64,000 bases of DNA from Corallium rubrum (lineage: Eukaryota > Cnidaria > Anthozoa > Scleralcyonacea > Coralliidae). Numbering within the stretch: the first letter of the stretch is position 1; every line of letters begins with the position of its first letter. Positions 19,401-30,310 of the stretch are shown in pieces. The notes beneath the pieces were generated by a model. That model was not told where the DNA came from. It ran no database searches and worked only from the letters and a program-made list of their open reading frames with translations. The stretch spans positions 86,279,982 to 86,343,981 of the forward strand of contig OZ035997.1 of the NCBI GenBank assembly GCA_964035015.1, given 5' to 3'. A program made the position numbers and the translations under genes.

Positions 19401-19427
19401 TCCTCATGAATTATTAATGAGGTTTAG

Positions 19428-19430
<3 letters not shown>

Positions 19431-19487
<57 letters not shown>
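19431..19487. repeat. (TA)n microsatellite
   Basis: An uninterrupted TA tract next to the hammerhead-bearing inverted repeat; a second TA tract flanks its other side (19726-19750). Confidence 0.95.
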
Positions 19488-19489
<2 letters not shown>

Positions 19490-19575
19490 AAAGTAGCGTG
19501 CTGCGTAGGCAGTATAGAAACAACAATCGAAATATAGTAAGGTTAGATATACTGCCGAAACAGAGAACGTATGAG

Positions 19576-19609
19576 TCTAACGTTTCGAGCGAAGGCCCTT
19601 CGTCAGAGA
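19576..19609 (-). ncRNA. hammerhead-ribozyme-like motif (minus)
   Basis: The exact inverse of the plus-strand motif in the partner arm: core at 19600-19606, GAAA at 19583-19586, stem I TCT/AGA. Confidence 0.45.
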
Positions 19610-19641
19610 GAAACGTAAAGAGTGTTTACACTCTACGTTTC

Positions 19642-19675
19642 TCTCTGACGAAGGGCCTTCGCTCGAAACGTTAGA
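19642..19675 (+). ncRNA. hammerhead-ribozyme-like motif (plus)
   Basis: The core CTGACGA (19645-19651; CUGANGA consensus) is followed by a short GGGC/GCTC helix, then GAAA (19665-19668). It continues as ACGT, self-complementary and able to act as a dimeric stem III, with U at the cleavage position (19672). The three bases before the core (TCT) pair with the three after the cleavage base (AGA) as stem I. There is one extra A before stem II relative to the consensus. Confidence 0.5.
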
Positions 19676-20227
19676 CTCCTACGTTCTCTGTTTCGGCAGT
19701 ATATCTAACCTTACTATATTTCGATTATATATATATATATATATATATACATCGACTGGTCAACTACCTGGGAAAGTAACCACCGCCAGTCCACGTGGGA
19801 TATAACTCAAACAACGTATTTTGTTAGTTTTTGCTGTCGTGAGTTGTTAATACTCAGAAAAGTCTAAGACCCGTTTCAAACGTCGCTCTTCTCATGCGCC
19901 GAACCTAATACAAATAGATTCGACGTAATTCGTCGTACCTAATTCCTCAAACTGGCAAAAACCTTGCGAATGATCAGTGACAGAGATAATACATTATTAA
20001 AATAATTACATTGTTAAAATAATTAATAATGTATTAATATTTAAATAAATGCATTATTAAAATATTTTATGCATTAGGTTCGGACATGAGAAGTTCGACG
20101 TTTGAATTGGAGTCGCTCCAACGTCGCATAATGTGCGACTGGCCTTGCCGCTGCAAATACAATCTGCCCCTCCTAATACCATCTGCCCCTCGTAATTGAT
20201 TCAAATTTAAACGTCGCTGTTCTGCCG

Positions 20228-20930
20228 CACTTAATGCTTGTATTAAGCTGGATTTTCACTAGGCGTAAAATGTCGCGCGCTCGACATTTTTCTTTTGTCT
20301 TTTGAGTCTTCATGTGGAACGAAGTAGAAAACTATTCAATTTGTACAATAGAAAAGTCGAGCGCGCGACATTTTACACTTAGTAGAAATCCAGCTTAAAG
20401 GCGGATTTCCATTCAGCTTTTTTTGTCGAGCGAGCGACTTTTTGCGATCGCTTTCTTTGTCTCATAAAGCTGGATTTCCATTCAGTGCATTTTGTCGCGC
20501 GATCGACTTTTCTCGATCGCTTTCTTTTGAAATGTGTGTATTCAACCAAAGCTAATGAAATGCGTTCCGCTTGACAACCCACAATTCAAAAGAAAGCGAT
20601 CGCAAAAAGTCGATCGCGCGATAAAATGCACTGAATGGAAATCCAGCTTAAAGGTCGATTTCCATTCAGTGCTTTTTGTCGCGCGATCGACGTTTTGTGA
20701 TCGCTTTCTTTTGAATTGTGGGTTCTCGACTGGATTCGTTCCACCCGAGGGCTTATGAGACAAAGAAAGCGATCGCAAAAAGTCGCTCGCTCGACAAAAA
20801 AAGCTGAATGGAAATCCACCTTAAGCCCTCGGGTGGAACGGATCCAGTCCAGAGCCCACAAGACAAAAGAAAACGATCACAAAATGTCGATCGCGCGATA
20901 AAAAGCACTGAATGGAAACCAGGCTTTAGG
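20228..20930. repeat. array of TTAA-type fold-back elements
   Basis: At least four palindromic units in series, each with ends like 'aagctggatttccattcag' and complement, and cores built from 'gtcgcgcgatcgac' and 'gatcgctttcttttgaa'. Unit borders repeatedly read (T)TTAA. Open frames here on both strands are repeat artefacts. Confidence 0.8.
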
Positions 20931-21107
20931 TTCGGCGCATGAGAAGAGCGACGTTTAAACGGTCCTAGCTCTACACACGCGGGCTCAACTCGTTCTCATA
21001 CGAGATTCGACTCGTTCCCAGGATTCTTTCTTAGGATTCAACTCATTCCCAGTAAAAATACAAATCATGTAAACAACCAGACACCTTGGTCTGTCATCCG
21101 AGTTCTA

Positions 21108-21185
21108 GTGCCTTCAGATTGATTATAGCGTCTGACTAACATTTGTATATATAAGGTCGCGCGTTCGAGTGCCATCTAGACCTAT
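21108..21185 (+). repeat. tRNA-derived SINE head
   Basis: An A-box-like stretch 'tcagattgattatagcg', the anticodon-arm-like 'tctgactaacat', and a B box 'gcgttcgagtgcc' lie at tRNA spacing. Acceptor-stem pairing is poor, so a functional tRNA is unlikely. Confidence 0.55.
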
Positions 21186-21189
21186 AATT

Positions 21190-22340
21190 TTCTGAGTATT
21201 ACTGAACAACTTACGACAGCTTGTACAGCAAGAACTAACAAAATTTTTGAAACTCCAAGCTGAAAGAACTATACAAACTAACGACAGCTTGTAGCCTTGT
21301 ACAGTAGGAACTAACAAATTAGACTTTACAAACTCCAAGCTGAAATTAAATATAGAAACTAACGACAGCTTGTACAGCAAGAACTAACGAAACTTTACAA
21401 ACTCCAAGCTGAAATTAAATATAGAAACTAACGACAGCTTGTACAGCAAGAACTAACAAAACTTTACAAACTCCAAGCTGAAATTAAATATAGAAACTAA
21501 CGACAGCTTGTACAGCAAGAAGTAACAAAACGTTACAAACTCCAAGCTGAAATTAAATATAGAAAATAACGACAGCTTGTACAGCAAGAACTAACAAAAC
21601 TTTACAAACTCCAAGCTGAAATTAAATATAGAAACTAACGACAGCTTGTACAGCAAGAACTAACAAAACTTTACAAACTCCAAGCTGAAATTAAATATAG
21701 AAACTAACGACAGCTTGTACAGCAAGAACTAACAAAACTTTACAAACTCCAAGCTGAAATTAAATATAGAAACTAACGACAGCTTGTACAGCAAGAACTA
21801 ACAAAACTTTACAAACTCCAAGCTGAAATTAAATATAGAAAATAACGACAGCTTGTACAGCAAGAACTAACAAAACTTTACAAACTCCAAGCTGAAAGAA
21901 CTATACAAACTAACAAGGACGTAGCCAGGGGGAGTCGGGAGGAAGCCCCCCCCCTTATAAAACGACAGACATGCAACTACAAAACTGATGCAATATCAAC
22001 TGAATCAGGAAATAAACTGTAAACAGTGTATTCAATCTACTGAGTGTATGCATTTTGAGTATCTGTGTGACGTTTGCGTGTTTTGAGTATTTTATATGAC
22101 GTTTTTTAACCTTTAGAGTCTGTAAAATCTTCCTCCAAAAGCCAGGAAATGGCATTTCAGCGACTCTCGATTTCAAAATTTCCCGGGGGAGCATGCCCCC
22201 GCACTCCCCTAAAAATTTATTTTGATTTCGGCTCCCCCCCCCCCTTTCAGAATTCTGGCTACGTCCCTGCAAACTAACGACAGCTTGTACAGCAAGAACT
22301 AACAAAACTTTACAAACTCCAAGCTGAAAGTTAAACTAAC
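21190..22340. repeat. 69-bp tandem satellite, interrupted by a hAT MITE
   Basis: About ten units of 'aactaacgacagcttgtaca' + 'gcaagaactaacaaaacttt' + 'acaaactccaagctgaaatt' + 'aaatatag', period 69 bp and very homogeneous between 21357 and 21900. The first and last units are degenerate ('gaaagaactatac'). There are no unique spacers, so this is not a CRISPR. Confidence 0.92.
21914..22269. mobile_element. hAT-type MITE with 8-bp TSD
   Basis: A 356-bp element with ends CAAGGACGTAGCCAG and CTGGCTACGTCCCTG, flanked on both sides by CAAACTAA (21906-21913 and 22270-22277). 8-bp duplications and CA(G/A)GG termini are typical of hAT elements. It has no transposase. It inserted into a unit of the 69-bp satellite. 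Confidence 0.85.
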
Positions 22341-22724
22341 AAAACTTCACAATTATTTGAAAGTTTGCATGGTGAGAAATAATAATACAAGCGGTGGTGT
22401 AATTATCGCTTGTATTAGAACTTTACAAACTTCAAGCGGAAAGACGAATAGTTAACAATCACTATTCACTGGCACATGTCAAATATATCCCGCCCTGGCT
22501 AAGTGCAACATTTAATTTATTTTTCGTGAAAATCTAGCTTATTAATTTGAGAAAGCTTTCTCACGCGAGCGGAATAGCGCGTGCGCATGATGCTGAAAAA
22601 GAATATTTGTTTACGCCAGCTGAGCGCGTATATATGCGTGCGCAAGCGATTGCTTGCGTGGTCAGTTGCCGTTAATTTGAAAACTTTCATTGTCCGAGGA
22701 TTCGCAAACAGATTGAGTAAAAGA

Positions 22725-22746
22725 ATGAAAAGAATAAACCGAAAAG
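22725..22746 (+). CDS. tentative first coding exon of unrecognised gene
   Basis: ATG AAA AGA ATA AAC CGA AAA G then the donor gtaagc. It encodes MKRINRK plus one base. It is proposed because a CpG-containing 5' leader precedes it and the phase (one base over) fits the exon at 24551. It may be wrong; seven residues carry no family information. Confidence 0.25.
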
Positions 22747-22875
22747 GTAAGCTTGTCCAGTGATCTTTTTTAACTATATAAAGTGTTCTATTGGTTGTTT
22801 GTTTTCAGCCGCCGCAAAAAACAAAGTATTATATTTTTAATTTACATGCAGGGACTGCGTGCTGCATGTACTGTA

Positions 22876-23219
22876 CACACGTAAAAACGCACAAGCTGTT
22901 ACAGACCTGCAAGCAAGTTGTTACAAGGCTGTTCAACAGGCTGTCACCGTCATGTGTTCGCACTGGCTGTCCCAGTCTGTTAACATGTCTGTAACAGGTT
23001 GCTGGCAACTTGTAACAAGGCTGATGACTCCAACAGACTGATGACAAGTTGTTCCAACAACCTGTTACCGCTCCGCACTTAACAAGTTGTTAACAGATTG
23101 ATGCTAACAAGGTTGTAGCAGCTTCTTGAATGAACAGCATTGTTACAACTTGTTCCCAGCCTTGCTACAAGCCTGTTGCGAACACATCCTGTTGACAAGC
23201 TGTGAGATTTTTACGTGTG
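22876..23219. mobile_element. TA-flanked MITE with internal 'caagttgttac' repeats
   Basis: The ends CACACGTAAAAA and TTTTTACGTGTG are exact inverses with TA on both sides, as expected for Tc1/mariner-type insertion. The interior is a degenerate array of 'acaaGTTGTtaCa', 'caacaggCTGTta' and their complements. Confidence 0.75.
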
Positions 23220-23389
23220 TAGTTAGCGGGTCCTGAGTATAGCGTTGATCTATATTAAAAGTACTAAACTAATTAATTAAAGTAAAAGTATTTACATCTA
23301 GCTGTTACTTGAGTTTTCTTTTCTTACCATTTAATGAATATTCAAGGCAATCTCGTTTTTAACTCGAGTGCTTCAGTCCTCAGCAATTT

Positions 23390-23530
23390 TGCAGCCGGTT
23401 TTCCACTTGCGATTTTTTCCCCGCGAATCGACACTTCTATTGTAAATATTGAATAGATTTCTACCTAGAGATCATAAGACGAAAAAAAATAGTCCATTCG
23501 CGCGAAAAAATTCGCAAGTGGAAAACGTAC
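23390..23530. repeat. fold-back element of the 'ggttttccac' family
   Basis: 'gccggttttccacttgcgat' pairs with 'cgcaagtggaaaac' at the other end, with 'attcgcgcgaaaaaa'-like inner arms. It is related to 37920-38225. Confidence 0.65.
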
Positions 23531-23699
23531 CGGTTCAACAAACAAACAACCGATATATTTCTGAGCTTCGGTCGTTTAGTTGCATTCGTTTTAACCCGGC
23601 CCAGAAAAATATTGAAAATGAAATCTTTCATGTATACAGCGCCATTATAACGGGCCGAATGCTCAACCTCAGAAGCCAGTAAACGCACCATGCAAAGCT

Positions 23700-24540
23700 A
23701 GAAGATTTGTTTTTCTTGTTTTTTGTCATCCTTCAATAGACTATAGTTTATGTGACGTTGTACTGTGTTTGAAACGCAAAATGTTAGTTGCTGGAATATT
23801 GCCCGCCGCTATACGGTTGCTCAGAACCAATAACCCGAATTGGAACAATATTGTTCGAACACCGTGCGCTCGGTGATCGCGTGCATACATGGCGATCATG
23901 CATGCAGTATCTATCTCGGTCAATATTTCAGAATACACTCTAAGGGGATGTTCATACACAGAGTTTGTACACAGTCTGTTGTTTCGTGCCGAGTCTGTTC
24001 ACACTATGGGTACTCAATTTTTGGATAGGAGTGTGCCATGCACCGGGACCTTAAAATCCTGACCATATCCCAGACCTAAAAAGGCGGTTTATTTTTCTAT
24101 ATCATATACCCAGACATAAACTAAAAAAAATCAATACCCTATCCCAGCACTGATGCCACATCGGCATCCATACCCCTATTCTCAGACCAAAGTCTGCACT
24201 GTATACCAGACCAAAATAGAGATATTTGTATACCCTAGCCTATAAGGCAGCACATACCCGTGTTCCTACTTATATACGAGAGTACACCCCCCCGGACGGC
24301 ACTATACCGGAAAGGTTTTCTTGCTGCATATCAACCTACATCTATATGAATTTTGGGGGCGTGTATCATATCTAGCGAGAAATTAGGGTTTGGGAGCCGA
24401 CGTTACATTTCTTAACCCTTTGGCCACTTTAAGAATTTTATTCTGGCTAACGCCAGACGATTTTATTCAGCATATGGGAAGGTCTTGGGCAATAAAGGGT
24501 TATACAGGTGTACAATGTTAACTTTTATATGTTGAAAACA
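23700..24540. other. intron/intergenic, no gene seen
   Basis: 24025-24300 holds loosely repeated 'taccc(t/c)a..ccagac' phrases of a dispersed repeat. 24440-24500 carries the palindromic word 'tctggctaacgccaga', also found at 17860, 56282 and 56393. No coding exon is evident. Confidence 0.5.
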
Positions 24541-24550
24541 ATAATTTTAG

Positions 24551-24619
24551 GAAGAGGCCAAGGTGGAGCGCGGGCATGTCAGACTAATGCACCAACAGCG
24601 GCTAGTAAAAAAGAAATTG
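24551..24619 (+). CDS. tentative exon of unrecognised gene
   Basis: A 69-base stretch between the acceptor attttag and the donor gtgagt, open in two frames. In the frame that joins 22725 to 28171 it reads RGQGGARACQTNAPTAAS and onward. In frame 0 it reads EEAKVERGHVRLMHQQRL, which looks more like a coiled coil and would imply different neighbours. The splice sites are good; the reading frame is unresolved. Confidence 0.4.
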
Positions 24620-24799
24620 GTGAGTAACGTTCGATTTTATTTCCTAATATGTTTTATTGTGAACATTTATAAAATTTTGTCCTGTATTCTGTGCCTTAAT
24701 TTTTATAACTAAAGCGATGAAATTTTGAGGTCAGTCACATGCACCGAACCCGATACACAAGGCTGACTCCTGTCAATGAATGGATCATAAGGTGTGTAT

Positions 24800-24820
24800 G
24801 GGGGGGGGGGGGGGGGGGGG
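24800..24820. repeat. poly-G tract
   Basis: A run of about 21 G, a potential quadruplex former. Confidence 0.9.
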
Positions 24821-25469
24821 AGGATCGCTAAATATTTTACTCACGTGATTGGCCGCATTGGAGCGGTAAAACCATACTAAGTGCTTGAATAACAATAGAG
24901 CTATAATTCCTATTAAGATAAAGATGGGACAGCAATATGGCCAAGGAGGTGAAGCTTATAGCATTGTGCAAAAAGAATTTCGTGAATTGGAAACTCTTGA
25001 AAACCGAGACAGGGCTATTTTGTGCCAAGGACACCCGACCGGAATGGCTTGCACCTATCACGCACACCAATTAATGGAATGGCGGACAAAAAGAATGTAC
25101 TTACCTTTTCCAGTTTGAATTAAAGGTGAAATGGTGGGTCGACAATTTTTCACAAATCTAAGGTTGTGTGCAATTGAAACGCACAGTTAACTATTTATAG
25201 ACCAAAACTCAGAGAAACAAACCTAAATTGAATCTCCAGGGATTTCTAATGAGCATTTTCTTTTGTTGGAAATGCAAGAATAAATTATAAACTCCGACAA
25301 ACATGAATTCGATGTCATCTGTGCGCTTCGTTCTTATTATGATGGCTAGTGCGATAATGCTGATTGTCGTGTCATCCTAGGCCCCACCCCGCCCCATGAG
25401 CTTGCACCAATCATGTACAACGCATAGTTACCTATTTGTTAACCTTGGTTAGTGTATAGCTCCGCTAAA

Positions 25470-25980
25470 ACCTCTCCCTACTGGCTTCCACGTATCCTTT
25501 CTCCCTCTTCCCTTCTTCCTTTCTTCTTTCTTTCCTTCTTTTCCGCTTCCTTCTTTGCTTCCTTCCTTCTTTCCCTCCCTCCTTCCTTCCTTCTTTTCCA
25601 TCTTCCTTTACTCCTTTAATTCTTCCTGTGTCCTTCCCCTCCTTTTTCCTTCTTTCATTCCTTCTTTTAATCATTCATTCATACGCATATTCATTCATTC
25701 ATTCATTCATTCATTCGTTCGTTCGTTCGTTCGTTCGTCCGTCCGTCCGTCCGTCCGTCCGTCCGTCCGTCCGACCGACCGTCCGTCCGTCCGTCCGTCG
25801 GTCAGTCGGTCGGTCGGTCGGTCGGTCGGTCCCTCCCACCCTCCCTCCCTCTCCCCCTTCCTCCCTCCCTCCCTTTCTTCCTTCCTTTCTTCCTTCCTTC
25901 CTTCCTTCCTTCCTTCCTTCCTTCCTTCCTTCCTTCCTTCCTTCCTTCCTTCCTTCCTTCCTTCCTTCCTTCCTTCCTCA
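25470..25980. repeat. pyrimidine microsatellite that changes unit stepwise
   Basis: In order: CTTC-rich mixture, (ATTC)n, (GTTC)n, (GTCC)n, (GGTC)n, then (TTCC)n to 25977. Each unit differs from the previous one by one base, which suggests growth by slippage with point change. Open frames across it are artefacts. Confidence 0.93.
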
Positions 25981-26230
25981 CTCTTTCCGTTCCTTTTTCC
26001 TTCCTCTCCTTTACTTAAGTTACAGCTTAGCTTTCTTCTTTAAGATGAAAGACGACTGCGAAAACTAAAAGTGTACTTGAGAAGCGTCACTTACAGTGGT
26101 TGTGAAGGTCTTCTTGCATTCCCGTCGTTGACTGATCTGTACCAAGACACCATCTTACCCAATGAGTTCCCATGTGACACAATGACTCAACCTCATCGTT
26201 ACAGTTGTGCTCCTACAGCTTTTTTAATAG

Positions 26231-26279
26231 CCTGCTGTTTCAACAGACGTTATCCTGTCACTACAAGAAGGCGCACAGG
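26231..26279 (+). CDS. tentative exon of unrecognised gene
   Basis: 49 bases between the acceptor tttttaatag and the donor gtatgt. In the frame needed by the next exon it encodes CCFNRRYPVTTRRRT, a basic stretch that would continue as GNPRVSTS. A nearer upstream acceptor (ctcctacag) would add four residues. The phase agrees with both neighbours, but length and homology give no independent proof. Confidence 0.35.
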
Positions 26280-26845
26280 GTATGTATTGTGCTACGTAAT
26301 TTTGTAACGAAGAAACTTTCCAGCCTAAAGCAATAATAGCATTGAATCGTTTAAACTTAAAAATCTTTTACTAAAAAAAATTTTTTCCAAAGAATATGAT
26401 TGAAACATTCGAAATACAATATCTGTGTGTCCACAAATATTCATGTCAGTGTATTGCAGTAAAAGTTGTTTTATTGAGAAAAAAATAAACATTTTTGTTT
26501 TACAAATGGAAGGCGCATGTTTGCAAACGGTATCCATGGAAACAACATAATGTGAACGTTGGAGTGTATTTCCATAACTATTCTTGTGCAAAGTTTGAAT
26601 TATTTCTACCTCTTAGTTTCAGATACATTACTCATTTTGTAAATCTCATTTAGCCTGTGTGAGTAAATGACGTCACGAGGCACCTAATTTACATGTTTCA
26701 GAAACTTAAATATCTCAAGTGCGAAAATATTTTGAGAAACTGAAAACACCGGTATTCCTTATTTGGAAATTATAGTTTACTGGTATCAATACAAGATTCC
26801 CGAATTTTCCGTCGTATTGCCACTTTAAACATACTCATTCAAAAT

Positions 26846-27152
26846 ATGGTCTGGAAACTCAGCTAAAGTCTTTGTTCTATCTTTTTGTGCGAACAAAAAG
26901 ATAGAACAAAGACTTTAGCTGAGTTTCCAGACCATATTTTAACTTTATGCATTTTTGTGCACGGTGCACGGTCACTGAACCCATTGTATTTTAGTATGAT
27001 GAACGAACTATCCAATAGCAACGTTTCAGTTCAATCACTCAACCGTGCTATTTAAATATTAATAAACCTAAAACAAAGGATGTGCACGGTGCAACATAAA
27101 ATCACAGCTCATTATAGGTGCTTTGAAGTTTGCCGAGTTTCCAGACCATATT
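26846..27152. mobile_element. fold-back MITE 'tatggtctggaaactc'
   Basis: The ends read 'atatggtctggaaactcagc' and complement. It contains an almost perfect inner palindrome (26846-26940) and 'caatagcaacgttt'/'aaaacaaaggatgtgcacgg' blocks. Copies occur at 43650-43845, 49620-49895 and, more diverged, 32985-33268. Confidence 0.8.
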
Positions 27153-27158
27153 GACGTT

Positions 27159-27302
27159 ATATATCATACACGAGGAGGAGTGTTTCATCAGGATTTCCAA
27201 ACACCGAGACGTTTGTTGAAAACCGAGGCGAAGCCAAGGTTTTTGAACAAATTTCGAGGTGTTTGAAATCCTGATGAAACACTCTTCCGGGTGTGCGATA
27301 TA
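27159..27302. repeat. fold-back 'gtgtttcatcaggattt'
   Basis: 'gagtgtttcatcaggatttc' is inverted as 'gaaatcctgatgaaacactc' with 'aaccgaggcgaagccaaggt' at the centre. Confidence 0.75.
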
Positions 27303-27679
27303 GCTTCTCAAACAAATCAGTATTTTAAGAGAAAATCGAGGCGAACGTTGGCTTAATTTATGTAATTTCTTCCTCCAATATCAAAACCTCCGTCTTGGTA
27401 CCGATTTCCCTTGTTTTCGGTTCATGACTTATTAATGATTTTGAGAATATGCTTTAAAGGACCGCGTAGATGACTGAAACTATACGAACTCGTCCTCTTT
27501 GTCTTTGAACGATAGTTAACTCTGATGCGCCTCATCGACTATCAGCTCACAGACAACTCGGGTCGTTGTCTAAATGTTAATTAGGTTACAGTTTCGACTC
27601 CTGTCGGGGGCTTAGAAACATTTTCTGAGTCTTCGACGTACGTCTGTTTCATCAGACCAAGCTCATACATGTACCAATT

Positions 27680-28111
27680 GACCTTTTTACAAATAGCGGC
27701 GCCATCTTGAATTCGCTATGCATTATGGTCTATCCAGGGTAATAAGCTCCATTAAAAGGGTGATTGCTTAGTATTGAGACACAATGCGGTAATTTTTTCT
27801 TGATAAACACTTTCATGGCAACAATGTCTAGATATGATCGTTGTCATATTGGTAAAAGCAATAATTCTCGTACGTATAAGGATACATTTGTCATGAATCT
27901 GTCCTTACACGTCCGAGAATTGTTGCTTTTACCAAAATGACAATTATTATATTTAGATACTGTTGCCACGAAAGTATCTATAAAGAAACAATTACCGCAT
28001 TGTGTCTCAACACTATATACGCAATCGCCCTTTTAATGGAGCTTGCCACCCTGGATAGACCATAATGCATTGAGAATTCAAGATGGCGCCGCTATTGGTG
28101 AAAAGGTCTAT
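27680..28111. mobile_element. fold-back MITE with 'agcggcgccatcttga' ends
   Basis: Arms of about 200 bp: 'aatagcggcgccatcttgaa', 'cattatggtctatccagggt' and 'gagacacaatgcggtaattt' are repeated inverted at the other end. A second copy is at 44776-45220. It ends about 60 bases before the splice acceptor of the exon at 28171. Confidence 0.85.
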
Positions 28112-28170
28112 TATGTTAACGTCAATCACAACATTCTAACATTTACCATTTACGTAATCTCTTTCTATAG

Positions 28171-28474
28171 GAATCCGCGTGTTAGTACTTCAATGAAACG
28201 ATGTTCTGCAAAGGCAAACACGGTGTCCAAAGCAGCGACAACAAGCAGACCCTTTGCCAGAAAAGCAAACGTTATTTCCAACGACGTGCAACAAGCAATA
28301 GAAATGCGTAATGACAAAAACATATCAATTAAACAAACACCGGACAATTATAATTGCAAGACCTTATCCAGCTGTAACTCCCATACGGAAACACCCAGCA
28401 ACATAACAGCGATTTCTGCAAATGACAACGACGACGACGACAGCACCACCACCACCACCACCACCACCACCACC

Positions 28475-28544
<70 letters not shown>

Positions 28545-28591
28545 CGAACACCACCACCACCACCACCAACAACAACAACAACGTCATCAGC

Positions 28592-28649
<58 letters not shown>

Positions 28650-29623
28650 TCATCAGCAACAACAACACCAACGTTAACACCACCAACGACGACAAAAAAG
28701 CTGTAGAGAAAGACAACAAGTGCATCGAGCTAACTACAAGCATCGAAATAAAGACCAAGAATGCCAAATTAGAAAAGTCTCCAAGTCTTACAGAAATCTC
28801 GCCGCTCAATCTACAGCAAACTCATTTTGGACAGACAGAAGTTGCAACACGTAACGTGGTTAAACTTGAAAGTGCTATAATCTTGAAGGAAACTGTTTCT
28901 GGTATAAGGGAAGATCACACTGCAATAAAAGACAACAGCAGCGAAGTGAAAACGTCAGAAGAAATTGAGGATATTTTGCCTGCCAACGCAAAGCAAGATA
29001 ACGTTCAAAACAACTTTGAAAGGAAACTAATTGATAACGAACAAAACAAGTCTGTGAATGGGGAAGTTTCTTTGAACCAAAATACTGACAAGTCATTATC
29101 AGTGGAAGAAATCAATGATAAGGAATATCAGTCAGTTAACAACGAAAGGGGAAGTTCTGAGTTGGAGAGCGAGAATTTAAGCACAGTCAACAATGACGGT
29201 ACTCCGTTGCTCACTGTAACACCCAAAGTATTACTCACACCGCAGGTGAAAGATGAAACACCAGAAATTGGTTTATTAAAAAATGCATTAAGTCCCAGCA
29301 GAAAGGAGTTTCAAACCGATAGTTCCCACGACGACATATCTGGTCTTTGTGATAATTACAGAGAAGTTAAAGATTCTAACTTCAGAAAATCTCCTCGGCG
29401 GTCTTCTCGAGTCGTTCCAAATACCAATAAGGGAAGCAACAACCGCATTTCCTCGGTCATGGGCAAGGACAGAAATTTGGAACACACAGCTGGAGAAGAC
29501 AAGAAAGCCGAAAAACAGAAATATCCAAGGAAAACAAGCGAGAATGCCAACACACGACTGCGTAGAAGAGCTCTTATCAAGCAACCAGTTCATCAGAAGC
29601 GTAATATAAAAGGAACACCTTAA
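28171..29623 (+). CDS. terminal exon of unrecognised gene, Thr/Asn-tract disordered protein
   Basis: This 1453-base exon follows a good acceptor (tctttctatag) and encodes 483 residues to a TAA. It starts NPRVSTSMKRCSAK, then basic, mostly polar sequence; acidic NDNDDDD leads into Thr and Asn homopolymer tracts (residues ~90-170 of the exon) from CAC/CAA-type triplets. The rest is Glu/Lys/Ser-rich, with a basic C-terminus containing FRKSPRRSSRV and TRLRRRALIKQ. No folded domain, signal peptide or membrane segment is seen. Composition suggests a nuclear, largely disordered protein; this is inference only. The non-repeat part has no stop over 300 codons and AATAAA follows at 29713, which supports a real 3' exon. 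Upstream exons are uncertain. Confidence 0.65.
28442..28690. repeat. (CAC)n/(CAA)n triplet tracts within coding exon
   Basis: Blocks of CAC then CAA triplets translate in the coding frame as Thr and Asn runs. They are likely unstable and length-variable. Confidence 0.92.
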
Positions 29624-29712
29624 GAGTTAAATAATTTAACAAAGAAACGTACACAACGAGTTGTTTTATAATTTAGAAACACGTTAAAAAAAACATAGTA
29701 CCGTATTATATG

Positions 29713-29718
29713 AATAAA
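29713..29718 (+). promoter_or_regulatory. poly(A) signal AATAAA
   Basis: Lies 90 bases after the stop of the Thr/Asn-tract exon, within AT-rich sequence. Confidence 0.5.
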
Positions 29719-29849
29719 TATATGTGTATAAGTATATATCTTTAACGTGAAATAATTAAATAACAGATTTTTTTAAAATTATATACAGATGCTTATTGTC
29801 AAAATCCGATTGTAGTAAACTAATAATTTTTTGGAAAAATATAACTAAA

Positions 29850-30310
29850 GTGCCTATGCAACCAAATATCACCCCAGTCTTTTATGATTACATTTGAAAG
29901 AACACTTAAGTGACAAAGTAACATCTTTTGTAAAATTTCGTTTCTTTGCTTCATTCTTGAGATATTCAGGTTTATTTAATATGCAAATGTCATACTTATG
30001 ACATCACACTGTATAATGACTTTTCAGCTGAAAGAGCATCAATTTTAGGATGCTCCAAATATTTTACACACAGCTACACACGTTTAGTGACCAGTCATGG
30101 CTGCATGCATGTAAGTACAAATTTTTATGAAGTACTTTCGATAAGTACTCTCATAGAAAATCATACGTTTCCAAAAAGTCATCATACAATGTGATGTCAT
30201 AAGTATGACATTTGCATATCAAACAAACCATCCTGAATATCTGAATATCCATTTTAAGTGTTCTTTCAAATGCAATAAAAAAAATTGGGTGAAATTTCGT
30301 TGCATAAGCA
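29850..30310. mobile_element. fold-back MITE, same family as 15285-16860
   Basis: Ends 'tgcctatgcaaccaaatatc' and complement 'gaaatttcgttgcata', with arms including 'gacaaagtaacatctttt' and 'atatgcaaatgtcatactta'. This copy lacks the THAP insertion, so it shows the empty site. Confidence 0.8.

Larger units (their letters stand above)
19497..19725. mobile_element. inverted repeat with two hammerhead-like cores
   Basis: Two ~112-bp arms meet tail to tail around 19625. The outer blocks are 'gtagcgtgctgcgtaggcag' and 'gaaacaacaatcgaaatata', and the inner block is 'cgtttcgagcgaaggccctt'. Each arm carries a hammerhead-like core on opposite strands. The same unit recurs at 38226-38415 and 56974-57086, so this is a dispersed family inserted in or beside TA tracts. 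Confidence 0.75.

Noticed and set aside
21190-22340. CRISPR-like regular array
   Set aside because: Units are contiguous 69-bp tandem copies without unique spacers, in a eukaryotic genome.
24885-25118. Possible exon of the unrecognised plus-strand gene
   Set aside because: No acceptor in the right phase and only a short frame; the opposite strand has an equally good donor-like site.
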